From Muricea muricata (Eukaryota; Cnidaria; Anthozoa; Malacalcyonacea; Plexauridae): 64,000 nucleotides of DNA. The notes under the pieces were generated by a model. The model was not told where the DNA came from, searched no databases, and saw nothing but the letters and a program-made list of their open reading frames with translations. The DNA lies in assembly GCA_963855995.1 (NCBI GenBank), contig OY979716.1, positions 50,066,879 to 50,130,878 of the forward strand, written 5' to 3'. Shown piece by piece: positions 36,128 to 46,300 of the stretch; position 1 is the stretch's first letter; each line of letters starts with the position of its first letter. Both the position numbers and the translations under genes were made by a program.

Positions 36128-37342
36128 ATGTCGAAACGAAATTTCAAAGAGGATTTCGCAAAGTTCAAAGAGAGGGTGTCGAAAAAGAGGCGAAAAGAAG
36201 ATACAACATCCAAATCAGATATGGAATATATTACAGTACAACGATTGTCCTCGCATGTTGAAGGAAGATATCAAAAGTATGCTAGGATTGGACCATTAGC
36301 AAGCGTTCCTCTCGGTCGGGAACCCACAATCCAGAATATTAAAGAGGCTTGCAAGCGCTATTTCAACGTGGAAGATGGATCTAGCTGTGATGTACTAGCT
36401 GGGGAGAGAGGACCATCTTGGACGGAGACGAGCCAAATAAATAACTGGAAGGTAATCCATATCCGTTTCATTGAGGGCAGTGACGATAGCCAGTTGCGTG
36501 ATGAAAAGCCGATAGATATCAGTTCCAGTCAACGGTGGAAATCTCAGGGAACCCCTACAAAAACAGCCCCTTCAAAGTCCACCAAAGTTGCTGCCTCTGT
36601 ACCTCTTAGTGCTATGCTTAAACTTGGCAAAATAATTCAACCTACTGAGGAAATAGTTACATTGCAGCTTGAAGAATTCAAGATAAATGAAAAAGCGTGG
36701 GCTCAACCATTTGAAGTTACGCTTTCTCTTGCCAAAGAGAAATTTGCCAGTGGCGGTGTCAGAGATGCTTACATTGCTACCCCTTTGTCAGGCTTGAGTC
36801 CTGGAAAATATGTATTAAAGAAAGTCCAGGAACAAAAAGTCGATGAAATTGAAAAGCTGTTTAAGTCAATTGAAGAGCACACACGAAAAGCAGTGCAAAT
36901 GAATGCACTAGTCAGAAACTTTTCTTTGACATTATCTAGTGAGGCACCAGTTGAATATGGGCAGGTCTTAAGTTACACAAAGGTTTACTTTGGGAAGCTT
37001 TATGGTGAGTTTGTAACATTAGAAGACTACCTGGAAGGCGAGTTCCAAAAATATGTCAATAACACTGGGGAGATTTTTGGAAAAGGTGAATTAACTCTCA
37101 AGGGTGAGTCATTCTGTCACTATACCTATGAAAGGTCAGGACAGCAACTTATTGTCTTAGACATTCAGGGAGTAGATCACAGTCTTTTTGACCCAGAAGT
37201 TGCCAGTTCAACTCTTATTGATTCTAGTGACAAGACAATCTTATTTTGCTGTGGCAACCTTTCTACAGATGCTATTGATAGGTTCAAGGAAGAACATGTT
37301 TGCAACAAATTTTGTCACATGCTTAAGCTAAATGAAATGTAG
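36128..37342 (+). CDS. Alpha-kinase, copy 3
   Basis: 404 aa from the ATG at 36128, product identical to copies 1 and 2. Convergent with the integrase ending at 37825. Confidence 0.85.
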   Translation: MSKRNFKEDFAKFKERVSKKRRKEDTTSKSDMEYITVQRLSSHVEGRYQKYARIGPLASVPLGREPTIQNIKEACKRYFNVEDGSSCDVLAGERGPSWTETSQINNWKVIHIRFIEGSDDSQLRDEKPIDISSSQRWKSQGTPTKTAPSKSTKVAASVPLSAMLKLGKIIQPTEEIVTLQLEEFKINEKAWAQPFEVTLSLAKEKFASGGVRDAYIATPLSGLSPGKYVLKKVQEQKVDEIEKLFKSIEEHTRKAVQMNALVRNFSLTLSSEAPVEYGQVLSYTKVYFGKLYGEFVTLEDYLEGEFQKYVNNTGEIFGKGELTLKGESFCHYTYERSGQQLIVLDIQGVDHSLFDPEVASSTLIDSSDKTILFCCGNLSTDAIDRFKEEHVCNKFCHMLKLNEM

Positions 37343-37824
37343 GCAATTTATAACCAAGTGTGAAACATGGAAAGACATTAACATACTTGAAAGAAAGAAT
37401 ATCTGTACATTGTTTACTTAACCTAAGGGGATTTTAACTGAAAGCAAACATTTTAAGGCTTTGTTTATTCTTGTTGCACCAAAATTGTTGAAATTTACAG
37501 CAGTATAGATGTCATCTGATAAAGATACATACTGTATTAAGGTAAATTTGTGTCCAGTAGTACCACAGACCAATTAATTTTTAACAATTTGCAGTTGGTG
37601 TATTGTAGTAGGTTGTATAAAACTTGGCTCAATTGCACAATTTTTTCCATCAAACTTTATCACAAATATTATCACGAAACCTTGGTAATTATTGGGCACA
37701 AATTAGCAGTTATAAATATTGTGTTATGTGGTTCAAGTTTAATCTTTCATTGTTCAGATTTAACTTCAGTTTGTAAGATAAATAGAAATTTTAATGAAAA
37801 AAAAGGTCAATAAAATATTTTGTC

Positions 37825-39901
37825 TTAAAAAACATTCTCATCAACATTTGCCTTCAAGTATAGGTAAGCATCCTTAGCATCATTTGGCTTGATTTCTTCT
37901 ATTTTAGGTAAGTACTTTTCACATTCTTTACGAACAGCTGGTCTTAAGTAATCATCGTTATGTTGCAAAACATCTGACAGCTCAGCAACCTCGAGCAGTT
38001 GTTCTTCTGTTATATCAATACCACATTGGTCACCACCATACTTCTCTGGAAACTGGAATATGTGCTCTGGAACTCCTGTTGGCAGCTCTTTTCCTTTTTG
38101 TTTACGTGTCCTGTGATTGTTCCAAACACACTCACGAAAAACATCTAGCTCCCTTTGGACAATTGGGATATATACATAGGCAAGTAGGTCACTACAAAAA
38201 GTTAAACAGGTTGTGTTTCTCAAAAATTTCAAGAACCACTGAGTATTTTTATAAATCAGGAATCAGGAGGATATCAGGAATAATCTCCTGACGATGACTA
38301 AAACTTAGTCGAAAGCTAGAAAATAAAAATGTTTATTTTTGGAGTTACCGTTGTTTTATATTTTGTGTTTCTCCTTAGCTGCATGATTTTTTAGGTGTGG
38401 TGACGTATTTTCATATTTTACTGGGAGGGGCATGTGTTATCACTAAACACAGCTGCATGTAAAATGTAACTTATGCAGTTATCATACCGGTCATTTTGAT
38501 CACTGGAATCATAATCTCCACTTTCAACTAAGAATGTAAGTTGCTCTTTAAAAAAACGCTCCATTCTTTCCAGAAGCTCCCTCCACCATCTCTCAATCTT
38601 GTTTTGGGTGGATGGCCCATATAATATTGCATCTAATGGATCATCCAAATCACCATTTTTTTCTCTGAGGAAACAATGAATTGTGGTCATGACATCAGTT
38701 TCTGTCCCTCTGTCGACCCTCAATGTTTGTGGTAGAACTGAGAAAAATACACAATACAGCATTTCATATATTATACATGCATGTATGAAGAAAGTATGAT
38801 ATTCTCACTTCAAGCTACTGTAGTGAGCCACCAGAGAAATAGCAAAATTATAAATAATGTAAAACAATACATCCTACCCCTAGACTTAAATAGGTACTCC
38901 AAGTAGAACCTTCCTATTACCAAAGGGTTATTGTTCGTTGTCCATACTCTGAGAAAATTCATCCTACCACTATAAGTATCAAGGCCACCGTAAATGCACA
39001 AAGGAAACATAGACTTTTGATAGCCACAAAGCTTGTCCTGCCCATCCAAGGACATAGTACTGTTGGATCCCTGTTGATTAACAAAATTATAAAAAAATAA
39101 TAAGCTAGCCTTCATGGTATAGTAAAAATGACCAAGAAAAATAAGACAAACTGATCTTGGAGCAACATTCTCAATAAGCATTCAAATGATTCAATAAGGC
39201 TCTTTATTAAGTAACATCTGCATTCCCCAGGTGGCTTTTATAACAGAGACCCCCCCCCCCCCATTTTATACAGTATTGCTACCCTGGGGACAAGAAAACT
39301 CTAAATCCCAACCCTAGGGAAATTTCAATTATTATCAATTGCCTGTAAAGCAATGACTTGTACAATGCAAAGAACAGAATCGTCAGAATATGCTTCCAGT
39401 TGTCAAAGGTCATGTATAAACAACATAGTTGACAGCCCAAATTCCTTGTGTTTGAACAATAACGTTAGAACTTACTCCGCTCACAAATACGTTCGTTCTT
39501 CGTGGCCGTTTCGCCTTTCCAATTCCACCTCTAGATTTCAGTCCTTCTGGATCTGCTTCCCCCATCACAGCATAAACTAAATCGCGCGAGGCATTGAGCC
39601 CATGCACCTCTCTAACTTTCTGCTGCATTGCTCGATAACCCAAAAGAACACCTGGACCGTCTAACTCTTTTTTCACAGCTCTCTTTACGTCTTCCAAGTC
39701 AATTTCATAGTCCGTGTATTTGATGCCAAAGTGCTGAAGCCTACGACTTAAACTGCGAATGCTCCATGCATACATGGGATAATGCACAATCATGAAATCT
39801 AAAATCTCTTCACGTCTTAAATTCTGCCGTACATATTTTTCAAGGTCTTGTCTCATCTCTTCATCATTTTCCCAATCGTTGTTTCTAATGCGTTCCGCCA
39901 T
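37825..39901 (-). CDS. DDE integrase, copy 3 (intact)
   Basis: Exons 39901-39476, 39070-38878, 38737-38488 and 38191-37825. The 3-bp deletion lies in intron 2 and leaves the GTAGGA donor intact. The ATG and the DDE triad are as in copy 2. Confidence 0.87.
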
Positions 39902-41096
39902 ATTTATAAAAGTGCTCCTGTGTGGATATACTTTATGTATGATATATTTGGCACGTGGGACTGCGGGCTATGGCTATCTAATCTGTGCTATGGCACTCAT
40001 AGGCCATGGGTTAGTTCAGTTTTATTTTTTAATGTAACTGAACTGATTTGATATAAAACAAAACCGAAACAAAACTGAAACCAAACCAAAACAAAACTTA
40101 AAAGGTTTCTTACAAAACAAAACAAAATTCGTTTACAATAAAGTAAAACCAAATAATTGTAATTTATAATTTTATACTATTATGAACGTGATAAAAATGT
40201 AACAATTTATAGTAAAAAGGTGTGGTAATTGTTATGGCACTCATAGGCCACCATAGTTGTCCCTTTGGCACTTAAAAATTCAATAAAATGTATGTTCCAG
40301 CTGCTTGGTCATAAGCATGAAAAATGTCTTCAGAGATGTTGTTTAGATCATTTTATATAGTAATAGTGTTTACATCATACCAGTCAAGTGGTTAGCTAAG
40401 TGGCCACCAGGTGAATCAGAGGTAAAAATGCTTTGTTTGAATAATTTTAGAAACGTACATCAGATTGAAAAGGAAAATATTGAAGATATTAATGAAGACA
40501 TTGATGATTTGATTGGTGAAGGTAAATTTGGAACATGTATGAAAAAAGTGTATAGAGGCCATGTTGTTGCTGTGAAGTACTATAAAGAGAATTCCTTAGC
40601 ATCAGATGTGGAGAAAGAAGCAATGATGATAAATACATTTGATCATCCAGGTGAATACTTAACATTGTCTCAGTCTCAATTCCAAAAAGAAAATGTATAC
40701 TATGTTCATATTAACAACCAATCATCTTTCTTTTTATACATGCTAATGCCCTGGTGCTGCCTTGTGTAATTTGTTGCACTAGTTTCTAGCTTGTTCGTGC
40801 AAACAATAGTTCAAGGCCATCGGAAGCATATTGATATTGGGGGGCTGGCAACAGTAGAAACCAGAATTATTATAAATCTGAATTAGGTTCACACTTTTCT
40901 AGTCTGGGTGTTTTGCTCTGCCTTAGAAAGATTGAAATTATTGGGAGGGGGGCTCAAGCTCAAGCCCCCCCCCCCCCCTCCCCCCAGCCCCCCACTTTTG
41001 ATGGACTATTGGGACTGTTAGGCCAGGCAACTTTGCTTAGCAAGAGAAATTAATACTTATAAACATAAGTACTGTAAAGTAAAGTTAATAACAGTA

Positions 41097-41270
41097 CAGT
41101 GATGGATCTAGAGCGTTAATTGGGGGGGGGGGGGGGTGCATATTCATATTATTCAGGTTCTGACCGATTAATTTCTTTTGAAATAAGGTTGATTTCAAAA
41201 GAAATTGGTCGGGCAGAACCTGAATATATGAATATGCACCCTCTCAAATAATGCTCAAGATCCACCTATG
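41097..41270. mobile_element. hAT-type MITE, intron 2, copy 3
   Basis: Same insertion, 174 bp because of a longer G-run. TAACAGTA on both sides. Confidence 0.85.
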
Positions 41271-42159
41271 TAACAGTATAAGTACTGTACAGTACATTAT
41301 TGAAATGCTAAATTTTAATGCTTCTTGATGGAGCCAGTGACTACACTCCATCCTATTTTTTCCTTTTGATTTGAAGCATGCTAAACAATGAACAATCAGT
41401 TAAGTACACACAGGGCCAGATATAGCATTAGGTCAAGAAATTAAACACTGAGAAATAAAATCAAAATCATGTGGCATTAAGTAAAATAATCTGGTGTTTG
41501 AAAGGGTCATATAGTAAAGTTGAGTATCTCAGGGTACTGTACATTCTGTACATGTACAGTGGGTTAAAATCTGTTTTACCAAAAGATTTTGTGTTTTAGG
41601 TTTACCATTTGTTTTTGGTATGAATGTGCAAAATAAGCCCTACATCCTTGTTACTGAATTTTATGGAATTGATGGCCAATGTGTGACGTTAGCAAATGCT
41701 CTCAAGGGTAGGTTGACACTGAATGTATTACAATGGGCAGGCATATTGGGAAAAATATCTGAAGCTCTTTCTCATATCCACAGTAAAGGGTATATCCATG
41801 GTGATATAAAAAGTGACAATATTGTGATCAGAAGTGCATGTGGTTCATACATGCCCATAATAATAGATTCTGGCAAAGCAAAAAAGTCTGGTGAGGCAAA
41901 AAAGTATAAACTGACTGAGAATGAAAAAGAGAAATACAGTAGAAAATACAAACACATTGCACCAGAAGTTGTGTAGGGAAGGCATCCCAAATCTGCAGCC
42001 AGTGATATATATTCCTTCGGCCAGGTTATTTCACTTGTATGTTTTTATCACAAATCACTTGAACTGCAGAGCATAGCGAAACAATGCATAGATGGCACAC
42101 CGGAAAAGCGCCCAAGTATAGTTGAAATAATTTCACAACTGCTCAAAATTACATCATAG

Positions 42160-43375
42160 TCATTACCGATGCCAATAAAGCAAACTTGCACTGTACAGTT
42201 ACTGAATGTAACTAGAATACTATCCCTGAAAACACATCAAAAGTTGTATGTAGTTTTATTGTATATCTAAGGTTGTTGTACAATTCAATGCTATAATTCT
42301 TTTTTATCATCAATATTTATTTCCTGAAACTGTCCTTGAGATTTTACTACTTGAACAAAACTTGCGTGCACATGCATTTGATGCTATTTTTAAGGCAACC
42401 TATTTTGTAGTTTTTAGGTGTGCATATTTTACAGTGCATTTCTAAAGGTCATAATAATTAATGGAAAATATGTGCAAGGAATATTTAAACGTAGTACATG
42501 TGGTTTTGATTTCTGTTTTGCATTTTGGGTCCGGTGGGGTTGGTAATAGGCAATGGGGACAATATACGGTACAGAATACAAAATACAAAATCAGTAACCG
42601 TATTACAGGACTGGTGTACAATGTGTGTGCATACAGCTAAGGTTGACTTCGGCAATAGTCAAATGTGCAATATGAGCATTCAAAGAATGGTGGGGAAAAT
42701 GTAGCTTTAAAGAAGATCAACACATCAGCAACTTTGCAGGATTACAACTATAATATTTTAGCATTATGTAAATATAAATTGAATGTAAAACTGTGATTAT
42801 TTCCATCATTCTTTTTTTGCTCATATTGTACATTTGGCTATTGTCAATGTCAACCTTAATTCAATTAGCTGTATTTCTGATCATATTTGTGCTAGCATTT
42901 TTCAGCTCTTTCCCCAACTGTCAAAAGAGATTTCGAGATGTTTTAAAAGCATCTTTATAAAAACAACGTGCAGAAGTATAGCAACGCAGCGATGCAGAAA
43001 TATCTATTTCAATAACCGATATTCAAAATATTAGCTCATTTCCGTATCACTGCATCATCAAATTTCTATACAGTTTTGAAACGACGATTCTTGAGACATT
43101 CCAAAACCTCTCGTAATTTTCAATTTTTTTAATAGTAAAATAGATTTCGAAACAAACGTAAGCGATAAAAGTTTTATTGAAGAACGTTTCGAAGCCATCA
43201 TGGCCTCATTATCAAGTTCAAATAACAAATATAGATAATTTTTACAATAAAACTTTTATCGCTTACGTTTGTTTCGAAATCTATTTCAAAAAGTTTGTTG
43301 ATAAAGATTGGTAAAATAGTTTGTAAATATTATAAAGTGATTTACTGTAAATTAGTCTATAAAATACTACACGTA
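42160..43375. other. CACTA internal sequence between kinase and transposase
   Basis: Kinase 3' flank and transposase 3' flank in a convergent arrangement. Nothing coding is seen. It contains the inverted-repeat insertion at 43138-43286. Confidence 0.5.
43138..43286. repeat. Perfect 42-bp inverted repeat, MITE-like or Penelope-derived
   Basis: The arms 43138-43179 and 43245-43286 are exact reverse complements (AAATAGATTTCGAAACAAAC at the outer end, TAAAAGTTTTATTG at the inner end). The 65-base loop contains CGTTTCGAAGCCATCATGG, a motif type I associate with repeat ends in invertebrate genomes. There is no clear target duplication. Confidence 0.7.
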
Positions 43376-46300
43376 CTACGACACAAAGCGTCTTGTCAAT
43401 GGACTAATTATGTACCTGGTTTCATTATTGTGTGATGTTACTGCAAACCCACATTTTGCAGAAATTCTTTGAATTGGCAGGTATCGAGATGGACCTCCAG
43501 GATACACAGCCACCTTGCTTGCAACAACTAGTGGACTTAGACCATAGAACGCGGTGTCTGTTGTGGCTTTGAACCAAGTTACACAGGCGAACACATGCTG
43601 ACTGAACTGTTGATCTGACTTAATCGAGTGGGAAAAGTAGAAGTCGACTAACCCAAAGACTTCCTGCATGAGATCTTCTGAAATTCCCCCATCCGATCTA
43701 GCCCACGCTGCTAGTATGCCTGTAGACCTCTTGCTTCTGTATTCCAACGTGGAGCCAAACTGTTGGTTAAAAATTTTTATACTACCAAATTTGTGTACTG
43801 TTGTGCTAAGATTTTCCAGTCGAATATCTCTGTCACTAAACATGACATTGTACACTTTCTTTAGGATTTGCAGATCATCACGATCAAGGCAACTTTCTTT
43901 GTAGTGTGATGGGAGTAAGACAGCAGACAAGTTTTCCCAATTTAAAGTGTTTAAAGGGAAGCTTGCAGGCATTTGATAAAATTCTATTAGTTCAGATAAG
44001 TTGTTGACATCCATGAGCATGCTACCATCTTCAGACATGTTACTCATGACACAGCTAGTTAGCGATGATAGAGTATCACCAAAATACGGTTGCAACTCTT
44101 GATTCAGAGGCATGTTATCCATACACCGCAATGTCGTAACCTTTCGCATGATCTGCAGTTCAATAGATCTGTTGTTCGTCTGTATACTGCCTAAGATGCC
44201 GTTATAACGTTCAAAACTAAAACACCAAAATGTATGTATTGGTCCATAGTCAAGAATTATTTCTTTAAGATGACAATGAAGATGCATGTTGGGAGTGCAT
44301 GCTGCTTTTCCATACAGTTGTTCAAATTTCGTACAAAATTTGAGAAGGCAGTTGTCTGCCTTTAATATATCCGTACTTGAAAGCACAGGTTTGCACAGGT
44401 ACTTGCAAGCTAATACAAATGTTTGCCAGCACTGAAGTTGTTGGTCATTCAATACTCCTTTAAGGGCAAACAAGGAGTAAATCAGCGTCCAGTTCTTCCA
44501 TTGTTCTGCAGTGTATGATCCGTAGTTAGAAGATATTTGTTTGGGAAGTCGTCCAATGTCAGCAGGGACTTCCATGTTTTCAATCCGAGTTTCAATTGTT
44601 TTCAACTGTGTTGTATTAAAATGACCTTCGGAAACCCAAATTTTAAATTGATACTTAGCCGTACCAAGGAATAAGTTGTGCATTGGGTCAATGGAGCAGA
44701 ATCGTATTATGTCAAAATATTCAAGATCCAACAATGCGCTGTAGTAATTGATCCCATACTGCTTAGATAGCTTTTCCTGCTCCGACCGAGTCTTGCATTT
44801 TAAAATTCTTTTGGCCTTCTGTCTGTGGCCTGCATTTGTTCGTTTTAACCACGAATCACGATCAAACCCCGAGTAGTCTTGCTTTTCTCCAAATGAACCT
44901 GGAAATCGTTTAAGGCAACGAGAGCATCCCAACTGAGCACTATGTCCTTTAAAACCACAAAGCTTTCGAGATGCGGGGAGGTCTGATGATGTGCACAACA
45001 ATGCTGCTCTGAAGACCAATGGTATTGTGCTTAGACTTGATTGAAGTCTAACCCCTTTCCATAATGCTTTTAGTTCATCAACGGCTGGTTTAAGGAACTC
45101 GTTCAAGTGTTTAGGTTCATGACCCATTGCAGGAATTATTCCAACAACAATAACATTTTCCCACTTGAATCTTTCTGAACGGGGCAAATTTAACAAAACA
45201 AGGTACAACACACCAACAGAATAATCTTTTCGATGCTTCATTGGTTGGAAAAAATCAAAGTTGAGCATCATCCCATAATTCCGTGGAGCATTTAGAAAGT
45301 CTTCATCGTTGTACTTAAGGAAATCTTTCCATAGCTGGCCACTGTATATGTCTGTGAGCAAATCACTTTCCACCGTTTGAGAGCGCCATTTCTCACATTT
45401 TTCAGGTACCCCTTTCCTTTGAACAAGTTTTTCTATTGAGTTTATGATGCTATTGTAGCAATAGTAAAAAATAGGATAGTACTTGACAGTTGTTTTTTAA
45501 TGTCACCTTTTTCACCAACTGTGCATCACACACATGGACTTTCCCTCGCTTATAAAATTTGTTGGTGCATCTTTTAACAATGTGACGGCCGTTTACCTCT
45601 TTAACACATTCGTTGTATTTGTAGCATTTAGTGCACATTAGACAAACTACATACTTTGCAAAACTGTCCCGATTCACTGCAAGGAATTGTCGTATCATAT
45701 ATAAGGATGTGGGAATTGTTACAATTAACTCTGCCAACAACTCAGTTGGAGCATGGGCGTTGATTGCTTTCAGGAATTGAACTAGAAATTGTAATAACCA
45801 GGACAATCCATTGTCACTTAAGTGACACACGCTTTGCCAAATCAGTAAGAAGTACAGGAGCCACTGGATAATAGAATTGACAATGTGGAGTTTTCTCTGC
45901 TTTGCTACAGGTTCTGGAAGTGGAGGGGTCGAAAAAACATCTTGCTCAAACAGATCTTCTGGAATATCATTCCAGACTTCATCCTCTGAGTCAGGGGGGT
46001 CATCACTGGTAGTGGTATCAGATTCTCTGCTGCTTACATCAATATTGTCTTGAGTTTGCTCACATTCCTCCTATGATTATAGAAACAATATATTGTACTG
46101 TATGTCAATTTTAGTTACAAAATTTGTGAAACTATTCATCTCTTAGAAATTTTTCAATATGCTACTTCTGTTTTGGAAACCAAATTTGCCCATTACAATG
46201 GTATACAATCATCTGTATTGACAACCCTGCCAGCACTAATAATTTGGTTAATTTTTACAATAAAACACAAATCTTTTGTTGTAAAAACTATCTTGTGTCT

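Larger units (their letters stand above)
35680..40255. mobile_element. IS3EU-like transposon with alpha-kinase cargo, copy 3
   Basis: Ends TATGGTGGCC/GGCCACCATA and GTTGTC duplications kept. One base shorter than the other copies (3-bp intron deletion, longer C-run near 39251). Confidence 0.85.
30531..42012. repeat. Tandem block, copy 3 of 3 (11,482 bp)
   Basis: Ends at GATATATAT (42004-42012), after which the kinase exon continues uniquely with TCCTTCGG. Copy-specific changes: F286S in the kinase (about 41870), a 3-bp deletion in integrase intron 2 near 38868, substitutions at about 35847, 37809, 38511 and 39087, and longer C- and G-runs. Confidence 0.95.
33949..42159 (+). pseudogene. Coiled-coil protein kinase, copy 3: full-length locus with internal TAG and DSG
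   Basis: Exons 33949-34334, 40451-40650 and 41600-42159. Only this copy keeps the C-lobe. After the TAG at 41974-41976 the same frame continues GRHPKSAASDIYSFGQV (subdomain IX) and TPEKRPSIVEIISQLL (subdomain XI) to a stop at 42157-42159, so 381 aa would result if the TAG were decoded. The metal-binding DFG is DSG here (TTT to TCT, F286S), while copies 1 and 2 keep DFG. The conserved frame past the TAG says the nonsense mutation is recent relative to the gene but older than the triplication. UAG readthrough cannot be excluded. Confidence 0.75.

Noticed and set aside
7571-42012. Tandem array considered as CRISPR or satellite
   Set aside because: Units are 11.5 kb with intron-bearing genes; it is a segmental triplication.
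43170-43235. Possible hammerhead ribozyme (minus strand, TAATGAGGCCATGATGGC then CGAAAC)
   Set aside because: The CUGAUGA core is not conserved and extra bases precede GAAA; stem III is not convincing.
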